From Microthrixaceae bacterium (GTDB lineage: Bacteria > Actinomycetota > Acidimicrobiia > Acidimicrobiales > Microtrichaceae): a DNA stretch of 59,676 nucleotides. The notes under the pieces were generated by a model. That model saw only the letters and a list, made by a program, of their open reading frames with translations. It searched no databases and had not been told where the DNA came from. A program made the position numbers and the translations under genes. Every line of letters starts with the position of its first letter. Positions within the stretch are counted from its first letter, which is position 1. Positions 17,706 to 27,192 of this stretch are shown here, one piece after another. Location of the stretch: assembly GCA_023957995.1 (NCBI GenBank), contig JAMLGK010000020.1, positions 1-59,676 on the forward strand, given 5' to 3'.

Positions 17706-18374
17706 TCAGCGCATCTCGCCGCGTCGCACGATCACGTGGTCGATGATCCCGTATTCCTTCGCCTGCGCTGCTGTGAACCAGCGATCCCGGTCGGAGTCGA
17801 GGTTGATCTGCTCCTTGGTCTGACCGGTGTGATCCGCGATCCGCTCAGCGAGAAGGTCCTTGATGTACTTGAGCTGTTCGGCCTGGATGGCGATGTCTGC
17901 TGCCTGTCCCTGCATTCCGGCCGATGGCTGGTGCATCATGATCCGGGCATGCGGGAGGGCATAGCGCTTGTCCGGAGCCCCTGCACAGAGCAGGAACTGG
18001 CCCATCGAGGCGCACAGCCCCATGCAGATGGTCCCCACGTCGGGTGTGACGAACTGCATGGTGTCGTAGATCGCCATGCCCGCGGTCACCGAACCGCCGG
18101 GTGAGTTGATGTAGAGGTAGATGTCGCGCTCTGAGTCCTCACCCTCGAGGTAGAGCAACTGCGCGGTCACGAAGTTGGCCACCTCGTCGTTCACCTCGGA
18201 ACCGAGGAACACGATGCGGTTCTTGAGGAGACGGTTGAAGATGTCCGCGGAAGGTTCCATGCCACTGTGGCTCTGGGCCACGGCCTCTTGGATGGCCCGG
18301 GAGACCTCGGTCGGAACGGGCGCACTGGGGTTCGATTCAACAGATGCCATGGCGGACAACGCTATCGCTTCCAT
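17706..18374 (-). CDS. clpP: ATP-dependent Clp protease proteolytic subunit
   Basis: The protein is 222 aa. Catalytic Ser lies in GLCASMGQF, His in MMHQPSAG and Asp in [28 protein letters not shown] is diagnostic. ATG 18374 is preceded by AAGGAG at good spacing; ATG 18350 is an alternative. It forms the tetradecameric peptidase that works with Clp ATPases. No second clpP, clpX or tig gene is adjacent. Just after the stop, a 17-base stretch (17683-17699) imperfectly repeats the gene end. Confidence 0.95.
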   Translation of the reverse strand: MEAIALSAMASVESNPSAPVPTEVSRAIQEAVAQSHSGMEPSADIFNRLLKNRIVFLGSEVNDEVANFVTAQLLYLEGEDSERDIYLYINSPGGSVTAGMAIYDTMQFVTPDVGTICMGLCASMGQFLLCAGAPDKRYALPHARIMMHQPSAGMQGQAADIAIQAEQLKYIKDLLAERIADHTGQTKEQINLDSDRDRWFTAAQAKEYGIIDHVIVRRGEMR

Positions 18375-18408
18375 CAGCTCCTTCCGCGACGGGTACCGTG
18401 GCGCCGTC

Positions 18409-18492
18409 GCGGACGTGGCGGAACTGGCAGACGCGCCGGGTTTAGGTCCCGGTGCCCTATAGGGCTTGGGGGTTCGAGTCCCCCCGTCCGCA
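18409..18492 (+). tRNA. tRNA-Leu (anticodon TAG)
   Basis: Acceptor GCGGACG/CGTCCGC closes the molecule. The anticodon loop TTTAGGT gives TAG. A long variable arm (TGCCCTATAGGGCTT) and the T arm GGGGG-TTCGAGT-CCCCC are present, as expected for a class II tRNA. CCA is not fully encoded. Confidence 0.92.
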
Positions 18493-18535
18493 CCCTGGTC
18501 GGCCCGCCGATCGGCTCCCGGGCCGGTCGGTGGGA

Positions 18536-19168
18536 TCAGATCAGATTCCCGCAGGAACCCAACGCCGATGAGTAGAGGTCGTTGAGCTCGGCGAACCCCT
18601 CCGCTGTGGGGTGGATGGTGTCGTAGGTGAGCTCGCTGGTCGGAGGGTCATCGCCGTTGAGCTTCGAAGAGGCGACGCCGTTCCAGTCGATGACCGAAAC
18701 CCCCTCGGTGCGTTCGGCGTACTTCTCCAGCTCTGCGTTGAACGCCTTGGCCGCCTCCGCCCGGGAGGCTCCATCACTCTGGTTCAGCATGTGCTCGTTG
18801 ATGTTGACCAGATGGATGCAACGAGCAGAGTCGAACAGAGCCACCTCGGCGCCGAGGGTCTCGATCGCCTTGTCGATGGGACGCTCCTGGAGAACGTCGT
18901 TGGTCCCCAGGTTGATGATCACCTGGTCATAGGTGCGGGTCGCCATCAGCTCCGCTTCGGGCATCACGTCGGAGACCGTCTTGCCGAAGTTGCCCGAGAT
19001 CGTCAGCTCGTAGTCCCCTCCCAGCGTGGAATTGAGATCGGCCTGGTCGAGAGACGTGATCGAATCCCCCAGCACCGCCACGCTGTCACCGGAGTTGTCC
19101 GAACAGGACGGGGCGAACAACAACGACACCGCCAGAAAAGCTGTTGCGACCGGGAACCTGAGTCTCAT
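18536..19168 (-). CDS. SGNH/GDSL-family lipoprotein hydrolase
   Basis: The protein is 210 aa. The signal peptide ends with the lipobox-like APSC. The hydrolase blocks are clear: VAVLGDSIT (catalytic Ser), GNFGKTV (Gly), INLGTNDV (Asn) and DTIHPTAEG (Asp and His). It should be an extracytoplasmic esterase or acyl-hydrolase; the substrate is unknown. Its ATG at 19168 is only 15 bases from the GTG of the divergent gene at 19184. Confidence 0.85.
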   Translation of the reverse strand: MRLRFPVATAFLAVSLLFAPSCSDNSGDSVAVLGDSITSLDQADLNSTLGGDYELTISGNFGKTVSDVMPEAELMATRTYDQVIINLGTNDVLQERPIDKAIETLGAEVALFDSARCIHLVNINEHMLNQSDGASRAEAAKAFNAELEKYAERTEGVSVIDWNGVASSKLNGDDPPTSELTYDTIHPTAEGFAELNDLYSSALGSCGNLI

Positions 19169-19183
19169 GGCGGCGACGGTACT

Positions 19184-20224
19184 GTGCGGAGCATCACCGC
19201 GAAGCAGCCCGGCCCCACGAATACCCACGATCTGACCACGCCAGCGCTGGTGGTCGAGGGATCCTCCCTGGACGCCAACATCGCAGCGATGGCCCTGGAA
19301 CGGCCCGCTGGCCGCCTCCGGCCCCACGTGAAGGCCTTCAAGTCGACGCAACTGGCCCGCCACGTGTCCGTTCGTGGGGGTCACCGACACTTCTGTTGCG
19401 CCACGCTCGCCGAGATGGAGGGGCTCGCCGCGGCCGGGCTCGGAGAAGACCTGCTGCTGGCCAACGAGACACTCGACGCCGACCGCCTGGGAGCCCTCGT
19501 GCGACGCGACGACTGCCGGATCACCGTGGCGGTGGACTCCCCCGAGACCGTGGACGTGGCTTCGTCGGCCGGGGCCGACGTGCTGATCGACGTGGATGTG
19601 GGCCTTCCCCGCTGCGGCTGCCTGCCCGCCGACGCAGGGCGCCTGGCGGACCGTGCGCGTCGCGCGGGCCTGAACGTGCGTGGCGTGATGGGCTACGAGG
19701 GCCACACGGTGGCCGAGGCCGACCGCGACCAGCGCCGCAGGGCGGTCGACGAATCGATGCGCCTGCTGGCCGGTGCCCGCGATGCGGTCGGCGGTGGGCT
19801 CACCTCGGCCGGAGCCACCGGCACCTTCGACATGCACGAGTCGACCGACGAGGTCCAGGCGGGCAGCTATCTGCTCATGGACTCGGCCTATGCCTCGATG
19901 GGACTTCCGTTCGCCACGGCGCTCTCGCTGGAGGTGACGGTGATCTCGCGGAGTCCGAAGGGCTGGTGTGTGGTCGACTGCGGACTCAAGTCCCTCGGGA
20001 TGGACCACGGAAACCCGAGCGTCGAGGGCATGTCGGTGTTCTTCTGCTCCGACGAGCACACCACGCTGCTACCCACCGAGGGCGCCGAGCCACCACCGGT
20101 GGGCACCCGACTCCGGGTGACGCCGGCACACGTGGACCCGACGGTCGCCTACCACAGCCTGTTGCACATCACCGACGGGGACGACGTGATCGAGACCTGG
20201 CCCGTCGACCTGCGCGGATGGTGA
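19184..20224 (+). CDS. D-threonine aldolase / D-serine dehydratase-like PLP enzyme
   Basis: The protein is 346 aa if started at GTG 19184. It has an alanine-racemase-type barrel with the PLP Lys in RPHVKAFKS (near residue 41), TPALVVEGSSLDANIAAM upstream, and a C-terminal metal-site region (SDEHTTLLP). This matches the D-threonine aldolase/DSD family, which cleaves or dehydrates D-hydroxy amino acids. The exact substrate is unknown. A later start would remove the conserved N-terminal strand. The near-zero distance to the divergent gene leaves no room for a ribosome binding site. Confidence 0.8.
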   Translation: MRSITAKQPGPTNTHDLTTPALVVEGSSLDANIAAMALERPAGRLRPHVKAFKSTQLARHVSVRGGHRHFCCATLAEMEGLAAAGLGEDLLLANETLDADRLGALVRRDDCRITVAVDSPETVDVASSAGADVLIDVDVGLPRCGCLPADAGRLADRARRAGLNVRGVMGYEGHTVAEADRDQRRRAVDESMRLLAGARDAVGGGLTSAGATGTFDMHESTDEVQAGSYLLMDSAYASMGLPFATALSLEVTVISRSPKGWCVVDCGLKSLGMDHGNPSVEGMSVFFCSDEHTTLLPTEGAEPPPVGTRLRVTPAHVDPTVAYHSLLHITDGDDVIETWPVDLRGW

Positions 20225-20320
20225 ACCGGTGACAGCCGAGCGACGCGGCGACTGACTCGGGCCGCTCGCCACACAGGGCCGCTCGGCACCCAGGGCGTTC
20301 CTCAATCGGGGCCGTTCCTC

Positions 20321-20384
20321 AATCAGGCAGGCGCGCCCAACAGGGCAGCCAAAATCAGGTAGGCGCGCCCAACAGGGCAGCCAA
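20321..20384. repeat. 32-bp tandem duplication spanning the rdgB stop
   Basis: Two units of 32 bases, differing at two positions, overlap the 3' end of rdgB; each unit includes the gene's terminal codons and its TGA. A second short repeat (GTTCCTCAATC) lies just beyond, near 20297-20325. Confidence 0.85.
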
Positions 20385-20969
20385 CTCCGCCAGGGCCCGC
20401 CCCCGATGACTGATGCTGTGCTTCTCACCGGCATCCATCTCACCGAATGTGCGGCCGTCGCCATCGGTGGGTACGAACACGGGGTCGTAGCCGAACCCTC
20501 CCTGCCCCCGGGTGGCGGTGGCTATGTGACCCTCCACCGAACCGGACGCCACCACCTCGGCGCCCCCGGGGGTTCGCAGCACCACGACACAACGGAATCG
20601 AGCGGCGCGCCGAACGTCGTCGGCCGGCACACCCGACAGCTCCCGCAGGAGCTTGCGGACGTTCTCGGCATCTCCTGCGTCGGGGCCCGCGTAACGGGCT
20701 GAATGCACACCCGGCCTGCCGCCGAGGCCGTCCACCTCAAGCCCGGAGTCGTCCGAGAGCGACGCGAGTCCGGTCGCCTCACAGAGGGCCACCGCCTTGA
20801 GGCGTGCGTTCCCCTCGAAGTCCTCCGCGTCCTCGTCCACCTCTGGCACCCACTCGGGCCTCGGCTCCAGGATGACCCTCGAAGGCAGCGCCGAGTCCAG
20901 CACCGCAGCCAGTTCCCGTGCCTTGGCCGGATTGGCCGAGGCGAGAACGATCCGCTCCGGCAGGTCCAC
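20355..20969 (-). CDS. rdgB: XTP/dITP pyrophosphatase (HAM1 family)
   Basis: The protein is 204 aa. It shows the family blocks: LASANPAKARELAAVL, the metal-site segment LSDDSGLEVDGLGGRPGVHSARYAG, GQGGFGYDPVFVP and the C-terminal SHRGRAL. It removes non-canonical purine triphosphates such as ITP and XTP. It closes the minus-strand cluster running from mec and matches the position of Rv1341 in Mycobacterium tuberculosis. Confidence 0.95.
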   Translation of the reverse strand: MDLPERIVLASANPAKARELAAVLDSALPSRVILEPRPEWVPEVDEDAEDFEGNARLKAVALCEATGLASLSDDSGLEVDGLGGRPGVHSARYAGPDAGDAENVRKLLRELSGVPADDVRRAARFRCVVVLRTPGGAEVVASGSVEGHIATATRGQGGFGYDPVFVPTDGDGRTFGEMDAGEKHSISHRGRALAELAALLGAPT

Positions 20970-21038
20970 CGCTAGTTCTCCACCGCTGGTTCCCCAGAGC
21001 CACTGCTGCGGGATGGCAAGTAGGCCATGTTCGACCGA

Positions 21039-21776
21039 TCAGCGCCCGATCGGCCGCGGCGACACCTCGATCGCCATGTACTCGCGCTGCAGGTCGTGGA
21101 TCTCCCGGATCCCCTTCTCGGCCAGACCCAGCAGTGAGTCGAGCTCTGCGCGACTGAACGGAGCTCCCTCCGCGGTGCCCTGCACCTCCACGAAGCTGCC
21201 GTCGCCGGTCATGACCACGTTCATGTCGGTCTCGGCGGTGGAATCCTCGGAGTAGGGAAGGTCGAGGCGGGCCTCACCGTCGATGACACCGACCGAGATG
21301 GCGGCGAGGAGATCGGTGAGCGGATCGCGGTCTATCAATCCGGCCTGCCTGGCGCGCACGAGGGCGTCCGAGAGCGCCAGGTAGGCGCCACAGATGGATG
21401 CGGTACGGGTGCCGCCGTCGGCCTGCAGGACATCACAGTCGATGAGCACCTGACGCTCCCCCAGAGCGACCATGTCCGTCACCGAACGCAGTGCTCGGCC
21501 GATGAGCCGCTGGATCTCCTGGGTGCGCCCCTTGGGACCCTTGGTCTCCCGGCGGATCCGCTCGGGGGAGGACCCGGGCAGCATCGAGTACTCCGCTGTG
21601 ACCCAGCCCTTGCCGGAGTTGCGCATCCAGCGCGGCGTGTCCTCGTCGATCATGGCGGTGCACAGCACCTTGGTCTCGCCGAAGGTCACCAGCACCGAAC
21701 CAGCGGCATAAGCGGTGAAGTCGCGTTCGAAGCTGTGGGGTCGGAGCTCGTCGGTGGCTCGTCCGTCGGGTCGCAC
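21039..21776 (-). CDS. rph: Ribonuclease PH
   Basis: The protein is 245 aa. Signatures include [66 protein letters not shown] and the C-terminal [12 protein letters not shown]. It trims tRNA 3' ends by phosphorolysis. It lies 42 bases after the MBL gene and 69 bases before rdgB, the same order as Rv1340-Rv1341. Confidence 0.96.
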   Translation of the reverse strand: MRPDGRATDELRPHSFERDFTAYAAGSVLVTFGETKVLCTAMIDEDTPRWMRNSGKGWVTAEYSMLPGSSPERIRRETKGPKGRTQEIQRLIGRALRSVTDMVALGERQVLIDCDVLQADGGTRTASICGAYLALSDALVRARQAGLIDRDPLTDLLAAISVGVIDGEARLDLPYSEDSTAETDMNVVMTGDGSFVEVQGTAEGAPFSRAELDSLLGLAEKGIREIHDLQREYMAIEVSPRPIGR

Positions 21777-21818
21777 GGGGGGTTCTCCTCGGGTATCAGG
21801 ATCGGTTTTCTGCGGGAG

Positions 21819-22574
21819 TCAGATCTCCCGCACGAGGCCGCTCGAGGCGACCGTCGCCTCGGCACCATAGGCGGCGCTCGCCTCCTCGGCCGCAGCCAGC
21901 GGGTCAGCACCGGGCAACAGGTGAGTCACGATCAGCGAACCGACGCCGGACCGGCGCGCCATGGCGCCCGCCTCGCACGCCGTCATGTGGACTCCCCCAC
22001 CCGACGCCGCAGAATCCAGCGCCTGAGGGCTTCCCTCGCGAAACGTCGCCTCGCAGATGCCGAGGTCGATGGGCGGACCGCCGAACTCCTCGAAGGACCA
22101 GCCCGGGCCGGTATCCGCGCTGTAGGCCAGCCGTCGCTCACCGTCGTCGACACAGAATGCCAGGGTCTCCGGCGGGTGATCGGTACGCGAACACCGCACC
22201 GTCAGCGGTCCGACGGTGAACTCCGAACCGTCGCTCACCGTGGACATCTCGAAGGTGGGTGAAACCTGTTCGTGACAGGCGGCGGAGATCAGTTTCACGG
22301 TCTCGGCCGTGGTGAACAGCGGCACACCGGAACGATCGAGCACGTACCGCAACGCGTTGCGCAGTACCGGCACCTCGACCCAGTGGTCGGGGTGGGAGTG
22401 GCTGATCAGGACCGCGTCCAGGTCTTCGAGGCGAATGTGACGTTGCAGCTCGCCGAGGGTTCCCGGACCGGCGTCCATGAGCACCGAGGTCTCCCCGGAC
22501 TGCACCAGGTAGCCGCTGCACGGGTTGCCGGGTGCCGCATAGGTGCCCGAGCAACCGAGGACGGTCAGTTTCAC
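21819..22574 (-). CDS. MBL-fold metallohydrolase, Rv1339-like
   Basis: The protein is 251 aa starting at GTG 22574, overlapping the murI stop by 4 bases (GTGA). The metal motif is HSHPDH with a further Asp in YSADTGPG and His in VTHLLPG. Position between murI and rph equals that of Rv1339, a metallo-beta-lactamase-fold enzyme reported as an atypical cAMP phosphodiesterase. That activity is inferred here from synteny and fold only; RNase Z-like activity is the main alternative. Confidence 0.85.
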   Translation of the reverse strand: MKLTVLGCSGTYAAPGNPCSGYLVQSGETSVLMDAGPGTLGELQRHIRLEDLDAVLISHSHPDHWVEVPVLRNALRYVLDRSGVPLFTTAETVKLISAACHEQVSPTFEMSTVSDGSEFTVGPLTVRCSRTDHPPETLAFCVDDGERRLAYSADTGPGWSFEEFGGPPIDLGICEATFREGSPQALDSAASGGGVHMTACEAGAMARRSGVGSLIVTHLLPGADPLAAAEEASAAYGAEATVASSGLVREI

Positions 22575-23476
22575 GGCATTCCCATCTCGTCGGGCTGGGC
22601 CACTGGGTCGGGCAGAATCGCTGGGTCGGACAGGGTCACCTGTCGGGCCTCGCGGAGCTCCGGTCCGAGAAGGTCGCGTCCGAGCTGTTCGAACCGGTTG
22701 ACGTTGCCGGTGGTAAGGAAGGTGTGTGTGCCCTCCCGGGAACCCGGCCGCACCCCCGAGGGCTGCAGCACCCCGTCGGTGACCAGACGGCGCACCTCGA
22801 ATGCCGTCTCGTCGGCAGAGGAGACGAGCATCACGTCGGGACCCAGCACATCGGAGATGGTGCGGGCGAGGTACGGATAGTGGGTGCACCCGAGCAACAA
22901 GGTGTCCACCTTGGCATCCAGCACGGGCGCCAGAAGCCGTTCTGCCAGAACGTGCACCTCGGCGCTGTCGAAGTCCCCGCGTTCGACGAACTCGACGAAC
23001 CCGGGACAGGCCACTGCCTCCAACTCCACCTCGGGGCGTTCGGCGCTCCCATCGGCACCCCCACGGCCGGCGAGTACGCGTCCGAGCGCCGACTGGTAGG
23101 CACCGGACCCCACCGTTCCGACGGTTCCGATCACGGCCACCCGACCGGTGACAGATGCATCCACCAGCGCCCGCACACCCGGTTCGACGACTCCGACCAC
23201 CGGCACCGGCACCGATTCGGCGAGTTCGTCCAGCGCCGCCGCGGCTGCGGTGTTGCATGCGACCACGAGGGCCTTGATGTCGTGGTGCGCCACGAGGTGC
23301 TCTGCGATTCCGTGCGCGAATCCTGCAACCTCGTCGAGGGACCTGGAACCATAGGGATAGCGGGCCGTGTCCCCGAGATACACGAGATCCTCATCGGGCA
23401 GCAGGTCGATCATCGCCCGTGCAACCGTGAGGCCGCCGAAGCCCGAATCGAACATTCCGATCGGCCGCTGGTCCAC
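22571..23476 (-). CDS. murI: Glutamate racemase
   Basis: The protein is 301 aa from GTG 23476. Catalytic Cys residues lie in VVACNTAAA and LLGCTHYPYL; RPIGMFDSGFGGLTV and LGDTARYPYG are typical. It makes D-glutamate for peptidoglycan. The start is uncertain: GGAGG abuts the GTG, while upstream codons of the open frame show no family similarity. The stop overlaps the next gene by 4 bases. Confidence 0.92.
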   Translation of the reverse strand: MDQRPIGMFDSGFGGLTVARAMIDLLPDEDLVYLGDTARYPYGSRSLDEVAGFAHGIAEHLVAHHDIKALVVACNTAAAAALDELAESVPVPVVGVVEPGVRALVDASVTGRVAVIGTVGTVGSGAYQSALGRVLAGRGGADGSAERPEVELEAVACPGFVEFVERGDFDSAEVHVLAERLLAPVLDAKVDTLLLGCTHYPYLARTISDVLGPDVMLVSSADETAFEVRRLVTDGVLQPSGVRPGSREGTHTFLTTGNVNRFEQLGRDLLGPELREARQVTLSDPAILPDPVAQPDEMGMP

Positions 23477-23535
23477 CTCCGGAGGATACCGCCTGGGGTC
23501 TCCCGGCCCGCTGCCGGCCCTCCAACCGCCCCGGT

Positions 23536-24483
23536 TCAGAAGTAGATGACCTTCTCCGCGTTGGCGGTCGCCTCGTCGAGGTCGAGCGTCCAGGCACCCG
23601 TCGAGAGGTATTTCCACCCGTAGTCGGAGATCACGAACACGATCACACCGCGGTCGATCTTCTCCGCGACCTTGCGCGCTCCCGCCAACGCTGCACCCGC
23701 CGAGATCCCCGAGAAGATGCCCACATCAGCGAGCATCCGCGTGTGTTCGAGGGATTCGCGGGGACGCACTATGGACTTCCCGTCGAGAAGGTCATAGCCG
23801 CCCCATTTGTCGAACACCGGCGGGATGTAGCCGTCCTCGAGCGAGCGCAGGCCCTCGACCTGTTCCCCGGAGGGTGGTTCCACGGCCAGCACCTTCACCT
23901 CGGGATTCTGTTCCTTGAGGTACGTACCCACGCCGAGCAGCGTGCCCGAGGTGCCAAGGCCGGCCACGAAGTGGGTGATGTCGGGGACATCGCGCCAGAT
24001 CTCCGGACCGGTGGTCCTGTAGTGGGCACGCGGGTTGGCCTCATTGCCGTACTGGTAGAGGAACACCCAGTCGGGGTTCTCGTCCGCCAGCTTCTGGGCT
24101 CTGCGAACAGCACCGTTGGAGCCCTCCTCACCTGGAGAGGGAATGATCTCGGCTCCGTACACGTCCAGAAGCTGGCGACGCTCGATCGAGACGTTCTCCG
24201 GCAACACGATCTTGAGTTCGTAACCCCGGATGCGACAGATCATCGCCATCGCGATCCCGGTGTTGCCCGAGGAGGGTTCGATGATCGTGGCACCGGGCCG
24301 GAGCGTGCCGTCGGCCTCCGCCTCGGTGATCATCGACAACGCGATGCGGTCCTTGACCGAACCCGCGGGGTTCTGACCCTCCATCTTGGCGAGGATCCTC
24401 ACCGACGGGTCGGGACTGAGCCCGGAGACGTCGACCACCGGTGTGTTGCCGATCATGTCGAGAACGCTGTTGTAGACGGTCAT
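23536..24483 (-). CDS. cysM: Cysteine synthase, CysM type (PLP)
   Basis: The protein is 315 aa. The PLP Lys is in NPAGSVKDR, the substrate loop is SSGNTG and the phosphate loop is GLGTSGTLLG. The segment EGLRSLEDGYIPPVFD matches mycobacterial CysM, including the Arg linked there to O-phosphoserine use, rather than CysK. In mycobacteria CysM takes sulfur from thiocarboxylated CysO, and Mec then releases cysteine. mec is the next gene upstream, but cysO is absent from the 79-base gap. Confidence 0.9.
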   Translation of the reverse strand: MTVYNSVLDMIGNTPVVDVSGLSPDPSVRILAKMEGQNPAGSVKDRIALSMITEAEADGTLRPGATIIEPSSGNTGIAMAMICRIRGYELKIVLPENVSIERRQLLDVYGAEIIPSPGEEGSNGAVRRAQKLADENPDWVFLYQYGNEANPRAHYRTTGPEIWRDVPDITHFVAGLGTSGTLLGVGTYLKEQNPEVKVLAVEPPSGEQVEGLRSLEDGYIPPVFDKWGGYDLLDGKSIVRPRESLEHTRMLADVGIFSGISAGAALAGARKVAEKIDRGVIVFVISDYGWKYLSTGAWTLDLDEATANAEKVIYF

Positions 24484-24562
24484 GGGTGCCCGATTCGGTT
24501 CGGTTGGGGGGTTCGGGGTGGCGGAGCGGAGCGCCGCGATACCTGACCAGTATGGTAGGGAT

Positions 24563-25006
24563 TCAGTGGTCAGTTCGAACCGCGACCCCCTCCTCGTGGA
24601 TCTGGCCGTCGATGATCCGGAACGACCTGGTCATCGGTGAGTCGTCGCGCAGGGACACGATGAGGTAGTGCCAGCCCGGATCGGGTGCCTGCGCCACATC
24701 GGTGGGCGACGGGTAGGGGTCGGTGTGGGTGTGGCTGTGCATGACCCCGATCACCTCGAGCCCCGCGTCCTCGGCGGCGCGGTCCACCCGCAGCATGTCC
24801 CTCGGGGACACGGTGTAGAGCTTGGAGCTCGCGGCGACGTTCTCACAGGGATGGAACTCCACCACGACACCGTCGGGGTGACCCACCAGCAGGCCGCAGG
24901 CCTCCAGCGGAAAGCCGACGAGGGCATGGGCTGTCATCTCGTCGATGTGCTTCTGGAGAACCGACAGGACTGAACCGTTGGACGACTCTGTGGAATCCGG
25001 GGACAT
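24563..25006 (-). CDS. mec: M67/JAB metallopeptidase, Mec-like
   Basis: The protein is 147 aa. The JAMM motif is visible as E (FPLEACGLLVG) followed by GVMHSHTHTDPYPSPTDVAQA, giving H-x-H and the zinc Asp. Mec hydrolyses the CysO-cysteine adduct in mycobacterial cysteine synthesis. Its place before cysM supports that role. It diverges from smpB across 97 bases that contain two copies of CCCCCGGTACGATC. Confidence 0.88.
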   Translation of the reverse strand: MSPDSTESSNGSVLSVLQKHIDEMTAHALVGFPLEACGLLVGHPDGVVVEFHPCENVAASSKLYTVSPRDMLRVDRAAEDAGLEVIGVMHSHTHTDPYPSPTDVAQAPDPGWHYLIVSLRDDSPMTRSFRIIDGQIHEEGVAVRTDH

Positions 25007-25103
25007 GCGAGCAACCTACCCCCGGTACGATCGGCCCCCGGTACGATCTGGCGCCGATGACAGCGCTACCCATTCGAGTGACCCCGACGGAGTTGTTGCA
25101 CAC

Positions 25104-25616
25104 ATGAGCGGATCCTCGAAGGGATCGGGAAACCCCGGCAATTCCCGCGACGCCGACAACAAGACGGTGGCGACGAATCGTCGCGCCCGCCGCGACTACG
25201 AACTCGGCGACAGCTTCGAGGCAGGACTCGTGCTCACCGGGAGCGAGGTCAAGTCGCTGCGCGAGGCAACGGTGCAGATCGCGGAGTCCTACGCTCAGAT
25301 CCAGGACGGTGAAGCCTGGCTCCACGGGTTGCACATAGCGCCCTACTCGCACGCACAGGACCACTCCGGACACGACCCCGAGCGACCCCGCAAGCTGCTC
25401 ATGCACCGCAACGAGATCGACCGCATCGGTTTCAAGATGCAGACGGATCGCCTCACCCTGGTGCCACTCCGGCTCTACTTCAGCAACGGGCGCGTGAAGG
25501 TGGAGCTCGCCACGGGCAAGGGCCGAAAGACGGTGGACAAACGTCACGACCTCGCCAAACGAGAAGCCGAACGCGAGGCCCAACGGGCCATGTCACGCTC
25601 ACGCCGCTCGGAGTAG
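25104..25616 (+). CDS. smpB: SsrA-binding protein
   Basis: The protein is 170 aa from ATG 25104. The core NRRARRDYELGDSFEAGLVLTGSEVKSLR, the loop ESYAQIQDGEAWLHGLHIAPY and the basic tail KGRKTVDKRHDLAKREAERE are characteristic. It binds tmRNA in trans-translation. No ssrA gene is seen in the downstream sequence. A 16-bp tandem repeat follows at 25674-25705. Confidence 0.95.
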   Translation: MSGSSKGSGNPGNSRDADNKTVATNRRARRDYELGDSFEAGLVLTGSEVKSLREATVQIAESYAQIQDGEAWLHGLHIAPYSHAQDHSGHDPERPRKLLMHRNEIDRIGFKMQTDRLTLVPLRLYFSNGRVKVELATGKGRKTVDKRHDLAKREAEREAQRAMSRSRRSE

Positions 25617-25673
25617 CCCGCCGGTCGGGAGTGGCCACCGTTCGCAGCGGGCTCTCGGGTCAACGACGTTGGA

Positions 25674-25705
25674 GCCGATCGGGACCTGGGCCGATCGGGA
25701 TCTGG
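25674..25705. repeat. 16-bp tandem repeat after smpB
   Basis: Two units beginning GCCGATCGGGA differ at one base. They lie 57 bases past the smpB stop. Confidence 0.75.
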
Positions 25706-25776
25706 GCCGAACGGCCCAACAGGAGCAGAACGGCCCAATTCGCTAAGGCGCGAAGCCTCGCGCTCCGACACCGGAA

Positions 25777-27135
25777 GTGATGCCGGCAATCCGCTCCAAC
25801 CCCCGTCACGGCGCGACCGCGCGATCCGCTCGCCCGCGGCCGACCAGTGCGCTCTGGGCAACTGCTCTGGCCGTGGTCGCCGTGGCGGCACTCGGATGTG
25901 AGGTGGCACCGCCCCCGCCGCTGCAGAACAGTGCTCCGGCCCCGAACTCAGGTCTCCGGTCACCCGCGCCGGTCTCATGTCCTCCTTCGTCGATGACCCA
26001 GGACGAATCGGAGTTCGCTCCGGAGGCACTCCAGGGCCCCGAGCGTGACCTGACCGCATTCGGAGCCGCCGTCGATGCCCTGTCGGGCACCGGACGTGTC
26101 GACATCACCACCGAGGAGAACGGCCGGCCACAGTTCTCGAGCGTCGGGGTGTGGGACCTGCAGTCGAGCCTCGACGCCGAGGCCGATCCGGTCATCGCCA
26201 TCGAGGCGTCCGCGCAGGTATCGGCCACCGGGGATCAGGCATCGCCGGCTCCGGGAACGGCCGGCACGGTCACCAATGATCCCCTGTACGACCAGCAGTG
26301 GTCGGACCGATCGGTTCCCTACTCTCCGGCATGGGCGTGCACCCAGGGTTCAGGGATCGACATCGCGGTGGTCGACACCGGGGTCGATCGCTCGCATCCG
26401 GACCTCGCAGCACACACCACCACGGGCGCTGGCGCACTCGGGGGCTCCGGAACGGTGTCCCCGGGAACTGGTGGCATCGACCCCCACGGTCACGGGACCC
26501 ACGTGGCGGGTATCGCCGCAGCCAGCGCCGGCAACGGCCTCGGCATCGCGGGTGTGGCTCCGATGGCCACCATCATCCCCGTGCGGGTGCTCGGAGAAAC
26601 GGGCTCCGGCTGGAACATCGACGTGGCAGCGGGAATCACCTGGGCGGTGGACTCCGGCGCCGAGGTGGTGAACCTCTCACTCGGCAGCACCTGGCGGAGC
26701 TCGGCGGTCTCGAACGCGATCGCATATGCGGTGTCGCGCGGTGTGGTGGTCGTCGCTGCTGCCGGCAATGACGGACCGTCCGGGGCCAAGCACTACCCGG
26801 GGGCCGACGCGAATTCGATCGCGGTGGGTTCGGTCGACGAGAACCTCCAGATCTCCTACTTCTCCACCCATGGTGACTACGTGGACGTGAGCGCTCCGGG
26901 TTCGGCGATCCTCTCGACGTACCTGAACGGGTCCTACGCCACGCTCTCGGGGACCTCCATGGCAACCCCCTATGTCAGCGGGGTGGTCGCGCTGATGCTC
27001 GGCACCCATCCGACGCTCGGTCCCGCCCAGATCAGGGCTCGGCTGACGAGCACCGCCGATGATGCCGGCCCGAACGGTCCGGACCAGGCCTTCGGCTACG
27101 GAATCGTCGACCCCGTCCGTGCCATCGGGAACTGA
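25777..27135 (+). CDS. Subtilisin-family (S8) serine protease lipoprotein
   Basis: The protein is 452 aa, starting at GTG 25777 or ATG 25780. The signal peptide ends in AALGC. Residues 50-165 form a propeptide-like region. The catalytic triad is Asp in AVVDTGVDRSHPDL, His in DPHGHGTHVAGIAA and Ser in LSGTSMATPYVSG; the oxyanion Asn is in AAAGNDGP. It should be a surface-anchored protease. No dedicated substrate or partner gene is adjacent. Confidence 0.92.
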   Translation: MMPAIRSNPRHGATARSARPRPTSALWATALAVVAVAALGCEVAPPPPLQNSAPAPNSGLRSPAPVSCPPSSMTQDESEFAPEALQGPERDLTAFGAAVDALSGTGRVDITTEENGRPQFSSVGVWDLQSSLDAEADPVIAIEASAQVSATGDQASPAPGTAGTVTNDPLYDQQWSDRSVPYSPAWACTQGSGIDIAVVDTGVDRSHPDLAAHTTTGAGALGGSGTVSPGTGGIDPHGHGTHVAGIAAASAGNGLGIAGVAPMATIIPVRVLGETGSGWNIDVAAGITWAVDSGAEVVNLSLGSTWRSSAVSNAIAYAVSRGVVVVAAAGNDGPSGAKHYPGADANSIAVGSVDENLQISYFSTHGDYVDVSAPGSAILSTYLNGSYATLSGTSMATPYVSGVVALMLGTHPTLGPAQIRARLTSTADDAGPNGPDQAFGYGIVDPVRAIGN

Positions 27136-27192
27136 ATCCGCCCCTGGGCGGGTTTCGATGCGCCCGGTCCCGACAGCGGGCAATACTTGACC

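Noticed and set aside
25617..25776. ssrA (tmRNA) gene next to smpB
   Set aside because: No tRNA-Ala-like ends or tag sequence were found; the gap holds only short repeats.
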